DNA of 64,000 nucleotides from Saturnia japonica. Its lineage: Eukaryota; Arthropoda; Insecta; Lepidoptera; Saturniidae. The stretch covers positions 3,286,001 through 3,350,000 of the forward strand of contig CM065318.1 of the NCBI GenBank assembly GCA_033032175.1. The letters are read 5' to 3'. Below the pieces are notes generated by a model that saw only the letters and a program-made list of their open reading frames with translations, was not told the DNA's origin and ran no database searches. Within the stretch, counting starts at the first letter, position 1, and every line of letters begins with the position of its first letter. The translations under genes and the position numbers were made by a program. Positions 47,931-58,722 of this stretch are shown in pieces.

Positions 47931-50900
47931 GCGACTGAAAAAAGAGAGTTAGGTTTTTCGAGCGTACCTGTGTATGTATGACTATTTTTTTGGTACGCTC
48001 TGTAGCCGTAAGCCGTTTACGCTTGATGGATTTTAACGTACGAATTATCTTAATTGTGGGAGTGACATAGTTTATATAACATTTAAATACGACATCTGGG
48101 AATGAAATAAAAGCAAACCTGATTTTTTTGGTTTTTAGTCAAGTGTTTTTGTTGCAGTCGGGTTTTTGTTTCCTTTTTAATTAACAATTTATCGTGTTTT
48201 ATTCTATGTTATCGGCAGTATGCGAAGCAAAGAATACAATGAATATTAAGCCCGCCATACAAAAACATTTACACCCATATCATGTCACGTAGATACATCA
48301 AATTGCATTTGTTTAATACCAAGTAGCACAAGCCGCCATAGATATCATTAAACTTTCAAATTACGTAATAATAAGTACTACTTTATTAGCGGTAAGTCGT
48401 ACTTTTAACTCGTTGTAAAGTTTATTGAACACCGACTAGTAAAACCTAAATCTTCTTCTCTGTAGTATAAGTTTAGGCTTATGATATACACTATCAATAT
48501 TGATAATAAAATAAATATTTACTACTAATTTAAATACTATGAATATCCAAATAGAAATTGTTATTAGAATGATGATTTTTTTATATATAAAACGAATATA
48601 AAAAATATTATAAATTAAAGATTAATGAATTATTAATTATAAAAATGCATTCCACTTTTATGACACGGAGTGAATTCGAATACCATAGTGATGTGTTAGT
48701 TACAGAATATATTCTAGGAGTTTTTAGCAGGATCTTGTTCTGGCATTTTGTGGTTTCATTTTAATTTATAAAGTTAATGTTATTATTTGGCTCTATATTG
48801 TTTAATTTTGGCGACATTTTACGTGGTTCCACAAGTGCAGTGGAGAGTAAATAATAACTAGGAACATGCGTTTTAAGGTGCTACAAAAACTCCATAGACA
48901 CTTTTAACAAGGGAGCCGCCATCTTGTTAAAACTATTTTAAAAAAGTAGTAGAATATTTAGAAAATTATTCTATTAACACGACGTTAAAAGAATTGAGGA
49001 TAAACATACTTCGACACTATATAAAAAGATGAAAAAGGTATTATGATATTATCTCTTTCAAATCTCGATTTTTATAATGTGTCATGAAATGTGAAATGGA
49101 TTTTGTCTAGTTCTTTTTTTTTCTTTTTTTTGTAGCTGACAACTCTCGGTTTCGAATGACTGATTCGGAATTCGCAGTTGTGTGTTAAAAAAATTGTATT
49201 TAAGTATAAATACTACCCATTTGAATTACTTAACATCTCTGGATGATATCCATTATTTTGTAATATAGGTAGGACCTGAAATTTAAATAAACTAAAAGAA
49301 AGTGTATATTAATGTACTTAATATAAAAAGCGAAACGATAATTGGAAAAAACTTTGATACCAAGGGTAATTTTAGAAAAAAATAATGTCGCTGCCAATGT
49401 TCATTTAAAAAATAAGTTATTACTTCATTATTTTTTTACATCGAAGACCCAAATAAAAGAAACATTGCTGTGACTACAAAGCTTCACTGGTATGATACAA
49501 GAAACATCAAGGTTGCAATTAAACAAATTTTATGGTGCCAATTATGTCATATATCTGAACTATTTATTTATGTATCAATAGACGCTGTTATATCATTATT
49601 ACCTAGATAAAGTTTTATTGTAAAATGCTCTTCGAATCTAAAAAAATGTTTCGTTTCTAAATTTTATTTATTCCTCAAAGTATTTATATTATTAATTTAT
49701 AGATTTTTTTTTTAAATATATTACTAGATACTAAACTAAAGCTTATCACTGCCATATACAGAATTAAACTTAGACTTAGTAATAATATATAAACATGCAA
49801 TTCATTAAAAAGCTGAATAAATTCTAAAATCTGCTAAAAGCGACTCTAAAAGCAAAATATTTTATTTTGTAATTAGCAATTCTTTAACGAAATAAAATAT
49901 CTATATCACGTAAAAATTAAAATAACATCAAGATTATTATTGTACAGGTTATGATAAAAATATTTAGAAGAACCAATTTGACACTTCTATATCTTTCTAT
50001 GAATTTTGCTGTGACAACGTGTTTATATCCCGTAACAAAAATAATTGTTTATTCGTAGTCTGTATTGTATAGTTAACAAATACAAATTCGAAATTCAAGG
50101 TAAAAAATATGGTATTTACAATTTTATTATAATAAAATAGTAGGAAAATTGTATGAATGTAAAACAAAAGCAATAAACAAACTGAGTACAAACAGTTATC
50201 GAAATCGAGATGACAGCGTAGGTTGTTAATAGTGATATTATATTATGATAAGTATAAAAATGTTATTAATAAAAAAAAATCTAGATAAGTATAGTGATTT
50301 TCATCAACTTTTAGTAAACAAACTTAAAGTGAAGCTCTTACGGGTCATGATTTTGTTAAAGATAAAAATGATGCGTGATTATAATAATATTTAACAGTAT
50401 TATTAATATTAATAATTTACGTAAATTCATGTAAATCGTATATTATATGTGAATTAAAAATAATATTTTGCATTGAATTAGAATTGTTGCTATTATTATA
50501 TCGAAGCTTTTATTAATTGTTGATAATCAATAATAGATGATATAGTTTATTAATATAATTAATTGCGATATTAATTTTGAATTAATTGTTGGATATTAAT
50601 AATTTTTGGATACAATATAAATAGCACGGCCGTATAGTGCCCACTAGAGGTGTCTGGTGGTAAGAAAAATTATAAATAAAAGTCATGAGAATATAGAGTA
50701 AAAATAGTTTTATTTACCGTGTCCCTTAACCCGACAATATAGATATACCGCCTCACTTATAAATGTTAATTAAATATAAATAATGCTTATATATAGCTCT
50801 GTTTTCTTCTTACAATATAGAATAGACAGAGAGGGAAATATGTTAATTAGTATTTAAATTTTGTCAGTTTTTTACACATATAAACATCTTAGGTTTTTTG

Positions 50901-51244
50901 TAGGTCGATAGTCGAATCAAGCAGAATAAATGGATTGACAAAATTTTATTCTGTTAATTCATTTTTATGGTATGGTAAAGTACAATCCAAAAACAAAGGC
51001 GGTTGTCGTCCGAACAGTATTTTCTCGGCAGCTGGCTAAATTCGCTAACTGATCTCGAAAGGCAACAAATGACAAATAGCAACACTCTAACTAGCTTATC
51101 GCCATGTGCATGGTGGTAGCAAATCATTCGGGTTCATTTGATCCAGTCTGTGTTATGTCAGACTTGATAGTAAGTAAAAAAAATGTTTAAACAACCAATT
51201 TAGTTATTTTAGCTACTTAGTTACTTTAGTTTTATGCTTTCATA
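47931..51244. other. Long AT-rich stretch without recognised genes
   Basis: Apart from the ~100-bp repeat at 48829-48930, only low-complexity AT-rich DNA was seen. A patch at 51000-51170 is less AT-rich and may hold a decayed repeat. Confidence 0.4.
48829..48930 (+). repeat. ~100-bp dispersed repeat, third copy
   Basis: CACAAGTGCAGTGGAGAGTA, AATAATAACTAGGAACATG, CAAAAACTCCATAGACAC and GGGAGCCGCCATCTTGTTA. Confidence 0.7.
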
Positions 51245-51725
51245 TTAAACGTATGATTCGCCTGATGGTAAGTGATTACTGTAGCCTATACCTTACGTTG
51301 TCAAATATGAATCCCTCTTTCTCAAGGGTTGTGAAAACCCTACATTCACCATTGAAATACAACATAAATTTTTTGTGCTGATATCTTTTATAGACTGGAG
51401 ATTTCTATATGCCCTACAACTTTCTATGTTCACAAAATATTAACACGATAAAATTAGAAACGACCTGGCGCCTAAGCGCAAGTGCCAAGATACAATTAAG
51501 AGAGGTCGGGAACAAAGTTTCTTTGGAAATTTCTTTCTACTTAGAGCAGTCCTATTGGAGGAATATCTTACAGAAAATCGCAGTCAAATAGCCCAGTGTC
51601 GTGTTCCTGCAGTGACTAGGGTTTCCAGAGCTCCTTGAGGCTGAGGGGTTCAAAGTCGGCAATGTATTACTGATACCTATGATGTTACAAACGTCCATAG
51701 GAATACAACTAGCCGACAGATCAAC
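51245..51725. repeat. Rearranged pieces of the cggcccgcctgatgg repeat
   Basis: A short head piece in + orientation (CGCCTGATGGTAAGTG, 51260-51290) is followed at about 51500-51720 by a longer piece in the opposite orientation (ATCGCAGTCAAATAGCCCAG, CCAGAGCTCCTTGAGG, TGATACCTATGATG). The arrangement implies inversion or two independent insertions. Confidence 0.65.
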
Positions 51726-52146
51726 AAAAACTTAATATTAGTAAGTGTAGCGACACATAAGGCCGGCGTCAGTGGACCTGCACCTCAGACGGGCGCTATC
51801 AAAATAAATGAGTTGCGCCGAAATCCTTCACAACCATTCAAACCAACCAATAAATGAATGTCCGATTTATCATTGCAAGTATTTATTACATTTTTAACTA
51901 AATAAAAATCGATTCGAAAAAATAATTGATTTTGTCTTAAACATAATCGATTTTCATTAGCGAAATTAAGAGATCAAATTGAAAGCTTAAAATATTTATA
52001 ATTATTAATGATTTTGTTTATGGTATATTAGATGTAAGTAAATCCAATCCATAAATAGGATAGGAAAGTAAAAAATATGAATTTAATTTTTTCATTTTTA
52101 CAAAAGGATGAAATAAAGTTTTAAAATCAAATTAAATAAATACCTT

Positions 52147-52560
52147 TTTTTATACAACTAAAGTGGCAAATAAGCGTACCGATCGCCTGATAGTAAACGG
52201 CTGTCGTAGTCTATGGACGCTTGTAATACCATAGGTATCAGCGCGATCCCGACCTTGAAGCTCTGGAGCTCTGGAAGTCCTTCTCACCGCAGGAACACAA
52301 TACACAGTTATTTGGCTGTAATCTTTTGTAGGGTAGAGGTATTCCACTAGACGAACTACTCCAAATACAGAGAAATATCCAACGAAATTTCTCTGTGCTC
52401 TACCTCTCTATGGCCACCTTCTCCAAGGAGCTCTGGTACGCAACACAAGGTTATCTGGCTGCGATCTTCTGTAGGACGCAGGTATTCGACCAGACGGACT
52501 GCCTCAAGTGGAGAGAAATCTTCAAAGAAAATTCTCTGTACCCTATCTCTTTTACCCTAT
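52147..52560 (+). repeat. cggcccgcctgatgg repeat with partial tandem second unit
   Basis: A copy from 52170 (GCGTACCGATCGCCTGATAG) to about 52390 is followed head-to-tail by a second 3' portion (CAACACAAGGTTATCTGGCT, GCGATCTTCTGTAGGACGCA) ending near 52555. Confidence 0.75.
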
Positions 52561-52974
52561 TCAATTTAGGGTCTAACAATGCACACCTATGATAGTGGAA
52601 ATGTTGCCACCGCGCCGGTTCGGTAAACAAGACACCGAAAAGAGCCAGTAAGAAATTCGCGCGGGTCTGCTATTATTTACTTTTTAGATATTTTTTTAAA
52701 CAATACTAATATTCTTAAGTATCCTTTAATTGATCAGTTTTTGGAATATAAATATGGTATATATCTACCTTAGCTGCTGAACCTCTCAGTACAAAACAGT
52801 AGAACATTAAACTATGCAAATAGGTATGCGAAGTGACCTAACCTAGTATTAGCAATGTCTGATGACTGGAGATTCCTACGCAGCGCGAATACTGCAGAGC
52901 TTAATCTCCCCGCTACAGTTTTAAAGGGGGGTGCCAATTGTAATTTTGCACCAAGTGTGATGTCTAAGAATATA

Positions 52975-53450
52975 GTCATCATCGTCATTTCAGCCGCAGG
53001 ACGTCCTCTGCTGAACATAGGCCCATAGATCTCTAGAGCGACCGATCTTGTGCGGCCTGCACTCAACGGCTCCCAGCGACCTTTATTAGGTCGTTTTTCC
53101 ATCTAGTAGGGGGCCGTCCTACGCTGCGCTTTCCGGTGCATGGTCTCCACTCGAGAACCTTTCTGCCCCAACGGCCGTCAGTTCTCCGAACTATGTGCCC
53201 GGCCCACTGCCACTTCAACTAGCTAATCCTTTTGGCTATGTCGGTGACCTTAGTTTGTCTACGGATCTCCTCATTTCTGATTCGATCTCGTGGAGAAACA
53301 CCAAGCATAACCCTCTCCATAGCTCGCTGAGCGACTTTGAGCTTTCTTATGAGGCCCACAGTGAGTGACCACGTCTCTGTGCCGTATGTCATCACTGGCA
53401 ATACACATTAGTCAAAGACTTTCGTCTTGAGGCACTGAGGTATTTTGGAC
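52975..53450 (-). pseudogene. RTE-like LINE C-terminal tail and 3' end
   Basis: On the minus strand an open part reads PVMTYGTETWSLT, LKVAQRAMERVMLGVSPRDR and IRNEEIRRQTKVTDIAK. Beyond a frame break the sequence continues (CCAGTGGGCCG region, CGGTCGCTCTAGAGATCTAT) to CTGAAATGACGATGATGAC at 52975, matching the 3' end at 8444-8608. At 476 bp it is the longest copy in the window. Confidence 0.9.
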
Positions 53451-53996
53451 GAGAAGACGTTATACATAAGAATATATATAAGAATATAGTATTATCAACT
53501 AAATCTATTCATTTCCCTTCTATCTTGATATTACTGTCAACACTTGTCACATCTGATACATTTGGTTTTGTTTACATTTCATTATAAACTATTTAAAGTA
53601 AACCATTCTGCTATTTAAAAAATTTCGTATTTGAATAACGCTTAGGCATTATTCAGTAATTAGCTACTGAATATTTTATTTCACTTGGTATGGTATATAA
53701 GTAAGTGAAGTGTCCTTTTCAAAAAGAACCATGTTAGTGAAATTCTTAACAATTTATGGTTGATCGTTTATTATACTAGGACTATGAAAAGTTCCTACAT
53801 CGAACCCTGTGGGACACTCGTGACTAATGATCCCGAACAAGATGCCTTTACACTTTTAGAAACAGGTCAATCTATAAGGTTCACAAAAACCGGTGTTTTA
53901 ACTTAATTGAAATTGCGCTTGATTCCGGTTTAGTAATCTAATATACAGCGGTGTAAAATAATTATATACCTTTTTCTTTTTTTGTTTAACGTTGAG
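53451..53996. other. Unassigned DNA left of the orphan exon
   Basis: AT-rich, ending in a clear polypyrimidine tract that leads to the AG at 53995-53996. Confidence 0.4.
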
Positions 53997-54206
53997 AAAT
54001 CTATGAGAGCGAATGGTTATTTGAGACTGTTGCTCACTAAAACCTTGTACAAGGAAACCATCGTCGTCCACATTCCCTCACTGTCGATCATGGCACTAAC
54101 TACACTCGACAGTGAGTAGTTGTTGAAGAGTGTGCTGCACAGTGTCCTCGACCGCACCGCACTAGTGACAAACGGTGACTGGTTCACAGCGGACGATCCG
54201 GTGCAG
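53997..54206 (+). pseudogene. Unrecognised exon-like segment of 70 codons with one in-frame TAG
   Basis: A strong polypyrimidine tract (53971-53989) and an AG at 53995-53996 are followed by a frame of exactly 70 codons ending at GTGCAG|gtatca. It reads as protein on both sides of a single TAG at 54117-54119 (codon 41): ETIVVHIPSLSIMALTTLDS before it, and LLKSVLHSVLDRTALVTN and GDWFTADDPVQ after it. The third positions are rich in C and G, unlike the surroundings and like the exchanger exons. I do not recognise the family. It may be an exon of an otherwise unseen gene with a nonsense allele or assembly error, or a decaying exon. A GTGAGT donor-like string overlaps the stop, but the intron it implies would be only about 28 bp. 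Confidence 0.5.
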
Positions 54207-54379
54207 GTATCAACCTTTTTTTTTTTTTTTTTTTTTTAATTTATTTTCCAAAATACAAAATACATAATATACTATTTTCTAAAATCGCCAAACTGAAAAA
54301 CAGTTTGTTGGCGAAAAACAAAATGCACTCAAAACAGTATTACATAACATTTAAAACATTATTATATTAAATATTTATT

Positions 54380-55950
54380 TCAAAAAATGGTGTCTAGTAT
54401 TATGGTCTTTATTCTCTTCTTAAATGTATTTACACTTTCGTAGTCTTCTGTTCTCAACATTTTATTATTATGTATTCTCGGTAATATATACTCTGTTGTT
54501 CTTTCTCCGTAAAAGTTACTTGCACCAGGCTCTAGGAATTTTTTTATTGTGGTTGGTCTTAAGTTATTGTGTTTGTTATATACCCTTGGGATAGCATATC
54601 TAGACAAAGAAGAAAATTTTGCAACTGCTATTAAATAAGATACCTTATCATGTACTGGCAAGATATTACATTTTTTATATAAAATATTATAATTATTATT
54701 ACAAGACTCCTTTGTCTGTTTATCAACCAAAAGTTCAAGAAACCGTGTCTGTAATGATAAAATTTTGTCTAGGTATGTACGAAATGTACGGCCATATGTA
54801 CTTAAACCATAGCTTAGTGTAGCATCGACCAGACCATGATACAATATATATAGAATTTTCTTACTGCACACATATTTTAAATGGTTAAATTTATACAATA
54901 AACTTCTTAATTTGTTACAAACATTTTCAGTGTGTTTCTTCCAGTTCATGCTACAATCAACTGTTAACCCAAGATACTTGTATTCATTTACAACCTGTAT
55001 GGCGGGGCAACTGCACATATGCTTATTATTATGAAGGCAATCATATGAATGACCCAAGATATTCAGTGTTTCATCAGGCTTTCGCAAATAAGATGACTGA
55101 ATGAGCATACATTTGGTTTTTGACACATTCAGTATAATACCATTGTCATGTGCCCATTTTAAAATATTTTCAAAGTCCTCCTGAATACACTTTTCTATAA
55201 CTTGCAACTCCTTGTCAGCATACATCATGCACGTATCATCCGCATACATATATACAGAAGAGTTAATGATAACATTAGACATGCTATTTACGTGCATGAT
55301 GTACCCAACAGGGCCATACACTGAGCCAGTTGGGACACCATACCTTATAAAAGCCTCCTCGCCGTATGTTCCGTTGACAAGTGTTCGGATAGTCCTGTTA
55401 TTTAAATAGCTTCGAAACCATTTGTTCACTGGACCACGTATACCACAGCCTTGCATAGCATCAATTAGTACCCCGTGGTCCAGCGTATCAAATGCCTTCT
55501 TAAAATCTATAAACAAAGCTACCACATACCTTTTTTTATCCAAATGTCTATTTACATCATCCGAAAACTGGTCAAGGGCTGAGCTAGTACTTCTATATTT
55601 TCTAAATCCGTGTTGAACGTCTGAAATTATGTTATGGTTTTCTAAAAATGAACTAATTTTGCCAACAATAATTTTTTCTACAATTTTATTCAATGATGAT
55701 AATATTGCTATAGGTCTATAGTTTGAATAATCCATATGATCACCTTGCTTAAAAATAGGTCGAATTATTGCTTTTTTTAACATATCTGGGTACTCCCCTG
55801 ACATAACACTTAAATTTATAAATTTAGCTAAAAGTGGCCCCATTTCCTTTTTAATATATTGTAAATCTTGTACCCGTATACAATACCATCTATTCCCGGT
55901 GCTTTATTTAAACTTAAACTATTTATAATCTTCTCTACATCACTAGCAGT
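54380..55950 (-). pseudogene. LINE reverse transcriptase
   Basis: The long frame of 487 codons starts inside the domain at an internal Met (55843). Positions in it: NYRPIA (41-46), HGFRKYRSTSSAL (78-90), the first catalytic block FIDFKKAFDTLDH (111-123), GVPTGSVYGP (169-178) and the active-site YADD (200-203). A thumb and C-terminal domain follow, ending near the stop at 54380. The preceding block NKAPGIDGI is present just upstream but in another frame, with the shift near 55880. The catalytic residues are intact, but the frame breaks make the copy non-functional. Confidence 0.92.
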
Positions 55951-56861
55951 TATCTTTCCAGTCTAAAGGATACGTCACTTGATATCATATAAGTATTTTT
56001 ATCTAAGAATTTGAAGTCACACTTATGTTTTATTGTTTCAATTTCCTGAGAAAATATTTTAGAAAATTTTGTACACATTTTCTCTGTACTATCCTGTTTA
56101 CCTAACGACTTCATAATAACTTCATCCAAATTATTTACACATTTACCTAACCATTTGTTAATTAAGCACCACGTTTTTCTTATATCACCTTTACAATTTA
56201 TTATTTCTTTTTTCCTAAATTCATTTTTTGCCATAAATATAAGTTTGTTTGTTAAATTCCTATGTCTTGTGTACATAATTCTACAACTTTTGTCATTCGG
56301 TCTAGACTTCCACTTTCTAAATAACTCATCACGTTTACTAATCATGTTACATAATTTTTTATCTATCCATGGTTGTTTTTCTACTTGTTTCCAATTACTT
56401 ACATCTATTTTAGCACTGGCATATATATCATTAAACACGCTACAAATTTTATGGTATAAGTCTGTCGGAGAGTCCATCAGAAGAAGTTCCTGCCAATTAA
56501 ACTCTTTTATTCTTTGTTGTACTAAGTAATTATCAAAAACGCACACTCTGTTACATTTATTCACGTTATTAGACGCTCGAAAACCAACCGCTAAGTTCAC
56601 ACCAATCAAATAGTGGTCAGACAAGGTGCACGTGAGCATGTGTGCAGCAGCGCTTGCGTCGCTACGAAGCAAGCATGTCCGAATAGCACTTGAACCAGAT
56701 GAAACTTCATTAAGTCCCTTCTGCACCATCTTTTGAGGACTGGATGTACAGCGTCTATGATATATCGCCCACAGCACGCATCCGCCAGGTCCTGTGTTCA
56801 CCGCTGCAAGACTTCCGCTTATTTCTGTATATATGTACTTTGTTAGCTGTAAGATCACCAT
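55950..56861 (-). pseudogene. LINE endonuclease C-terminus and linker region
   Basis: The open frame contains TCTLSDHYLIGVNL, matching the SDH signature at the C-terminus of the apurinic-type endonuclease of LINEs. It continues into the linker (PWIDKKLCNMISKRDELFRKW), a typical block between endonuclease and reverse transcriptase. The frame ends at a stop at 55950, and the continuation TGKITASDVEKIINSL lies in the neighbouring frame. Upstream, the segment YLVIHGDLT resembles the endonuclease GDFN block but lies in yet another frame. Confidence 0.8.
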
Positions 56862-57003
56862 GTATCACTAAATAAAATAGACCCGCCGCCTCAAATTTTA
56901 AACTTCTGTGGTTGCTTTTCCTGATATACGGTGGCGAGCAGTTCCGACTCCAGCTCCCACGTCGGAAACCCAGCGAGAGAGAAAGTCGCTCCCGCGTATA
57001 CCT

Positions 57004-57222
57004 CTTAGCAACCATAAGACAACGCTCGAATACCTCCCGAAACTCTCCCCCAATGTGGTCCAATGCCAATGTTAGGACCCGTTCCAGAATGCCGTCCCGG
57101 CCAGGTGCTCTCAGATTATTGCACTGCGGACAAAGATTCCCAGATTTCCAGCAACTCCAGCAGGACGGTTTGACTCCATTACTGGGATCGTCTGGCCACG
57201 GAATTTCTTCCGGGTCATTCAA
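57004..57222 (-). pseudogene. Fragment of a second LINE (R1-like reverse transcriptase N-terminal block)
   Basis: Reads GNLCPQCNNLRAPGRDGILE and then a helix-rich stretch LALDHIGGEFREVFERCLM. The NNLRAPGRDGI piece corresponds to the KAPGPDGI motif at the start of reverse transcriptase domains of R1-type elements. It cannot belong to the adjacent LINE, which has its own NKAPGIDGI motif downstream. Two different elements are therefore joined or nested here. Confidence 0.7.
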
Positions 57223-57334
57223 TGAGGTCGCTCCATGGGCTCTCTATCGTACTAAGAGTAATTTGGCAATACATCCTTAGCAATCCCTCAGGACATAGTA
57301 TTATAATGCAGTAGCCTTTTTGAACCGACGCGAC

Positions 57335-57535
57335 GTCAAAAAAAAGGAGAAAGTTCTCAATTCGAATGTTTTTATTTTATATGGATGATTTGGAACTGAG
57401 ATAACTCAAGGGTGATCCGATTTTAATATCAATGGGATTGGACCTTGAATTTCGAAGATACAACAGGGAACTATGGAAAATCATTGAAGTTAAATTTTTT
57501 TTTTTTTTTTGTTAATAATTGTCTTGTATAATCTA
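57335..57535 (+). repeat. Copy of the CAGGGAACTC repeat family
   Basis: AAAAAAAGGAGAAAGTTCTC, GTGATCCGATTTTAATATC, GAAGATACAACAGGGAACTA and GTTAATAATTGTCTTGTATA in order. Confidence 0.75.
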
Positions 57536-57587
57536 ATAATTTGGCCGTAGATAATGCACTCATCTTTTCGTAGAACTTAATAGGTTG

Positions 57588-57798
57588 AACGTGGTAGCAG
57601 CGTGATAGTTCTGGCGTGGTGACGGCCTGGTAGCGGCGTAGTAGCGGCGTAGTACCGGCGTGGTAGCGGCGTGGTAGCGGCGTGGTAGCGGTGTGGTAGT
57701 GGCGTGGTAGTTGCGTGGTAGCGGCATGATAGTGGCGTGGTAGCGGCGTGGTAGTGGCGTGGTAGTGTCGTGGTGGAGGCGTGGTCGTGGCGTAAGGG
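57588..57798. repeat. 11-bp minisatellite (GTGGTAGCGGC)n
   Basis: About 19 imperfect head-to-tail units of GTGGTAGCGGC, with variants such as GTGGTAGTGGC, form a GC-rich island in AT-rich DNA. Because 11 is not a multiple of 3, the repeat is open in several frames and produces an apparent His/Tyr/Pro/Thr-rich protein on the minus strand, which is an artefact of the repeat. Confidence 0.9.
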
Positions 57799-58049
57799 CG
57801 GAATTTATATTTATAATGACAAATTATTGATTTATCATTTACATTGGTAACATTCAGCGTTAAAAAAGTATACAATTTGTATGTCGATTAAGATACAAAA
57901 ATATCATATGAACCACAGTGTACACGTGGAATCTACATATATATTTGAACTTATAACACACTATTTGTGCATTCATTCGAGAAATTCTCCACCGCGGTGC
58001 CAATCACTTTTTAATTTTCAACAAATATTCGTCACAAAATACCTTATTG

Positions 58050-58395
58050 CCGCTCATATATAAGAGAAAGGTATATGCTATCGCTGATTTTTTTAGATAT
58101 ACTAAGATCCAATATTATTGTAGAACATTATATTTCCGTATAATTAACTATTACGCCAGCGTACGCGGTTAAAGCAGTTCGAGAAGGCCTCGTTTTCCGA
58201 CTTACGTAACAAAAAACAATATTTAACGCTATCTGAGAGTTGTAGCCTAACCTTAAATAGCTTATACTATTCCTCGAGAGTCTGGCTATCATATACAAAA
58301 AGAATTTTTCGAATCCGACTGGTAGTTCTAGAGGTTAGCGTGATTAAACAAACAAACAAAAAATCTTTTCCGCTTTATTATATTAATATAGAACC
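58050..58395 (+). repeat. Dispersed repeat copy directly left of the satellite
   Basis: CATATATAAGAGAAAGG, CTTATACTATTCCTCGAGAG, CTGGTAGTTCTAGAGGTTAG and AAACAAACAAACAAAAAATC parallel the 3' half of the 6731-7505 copy. It ends about 45 bp before the first satellite module. Confidence 0.65.
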
Positions 58396-58439
58396 TATGT
58401 GAACCTGGCACCCGACTTTGCAAAAAAAATAATTTGATG

Positions 58440-58722
58440 TTACCATTCGATAGTGCTTCGTTTGTACCCGTTTGTACCACTTTCATTTTCGTTTGTACCT
58501 CAAACTGAAAAAAGTTATTGCGTTTTCAAAATTTGACCAGCACCCCACTTTGAGATATCAAAATTATGCTAACGGATTCTGATTCTAAATTGCTTGTACA
58601 CGTTTGTACCTCCTTTAATTTTTGTTTATCTCCAAAGCCAAAAAAGTTACAGGGTGTTCAAAATTAAGAAAATTATAACAGGCTGATTTTACAAAATATA
58701 GAAAATCTGTAAACGGCGTTTG
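58440..58722. repeat. Diverged founder-like module at the left end of the satellite
   Basis: Clearly related to the modules at 59011-59284 and 60440-60714 (CCCACTTTGAG...TCAAAATTAT, ACGTTTGTACCTC..TTTAATTTTT, AAAAAAGTTACAGG) but with many substitutions. Here the box core CGTTTGTACC also occurs twice in a row (58459-58480). Being older and at the edge, it may mark where the array started. Confidence 0.8.

Larger units (their letters stand above)
54216..56880 (-). mobile_element. Degenerate non-LTR retrotransposon (LINE), 3' end intact with poly(A)
   Basis: On the minus strand the order is an endonuclease C-terminus, a linker, reverse transcriptase, a 3' UTR of about 140 bp and a poly(A) tail (seen as T's at 54216-54237). 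The coding part is broken by at least two frameshifts, near 55960 and 55880, and perhaps one more in the endonuclease near 56760. Most of the endonuclease is missing or scrambled, so the copy is 5'-truncated. The family is probably in the jockey/CR1 group, but I cannot name the clade from sequence alone. Confidence 0.85.

Noticed and set aside
54111..54139. A 28-bp intron (gtgagt...cag) that would remove the TAG in the orphan exon
   Set aside because: Far shorter than any insect intron that could be spliced. The TAG is treated as a real in-frame stop.
57471..57875. 134-codon His/Tyr/Pro/Thr-rich minus-strand ORF
   Set aside because: Produced by the 11-bp minisatellite, and the flanking parts are unrelated repeat sequence.
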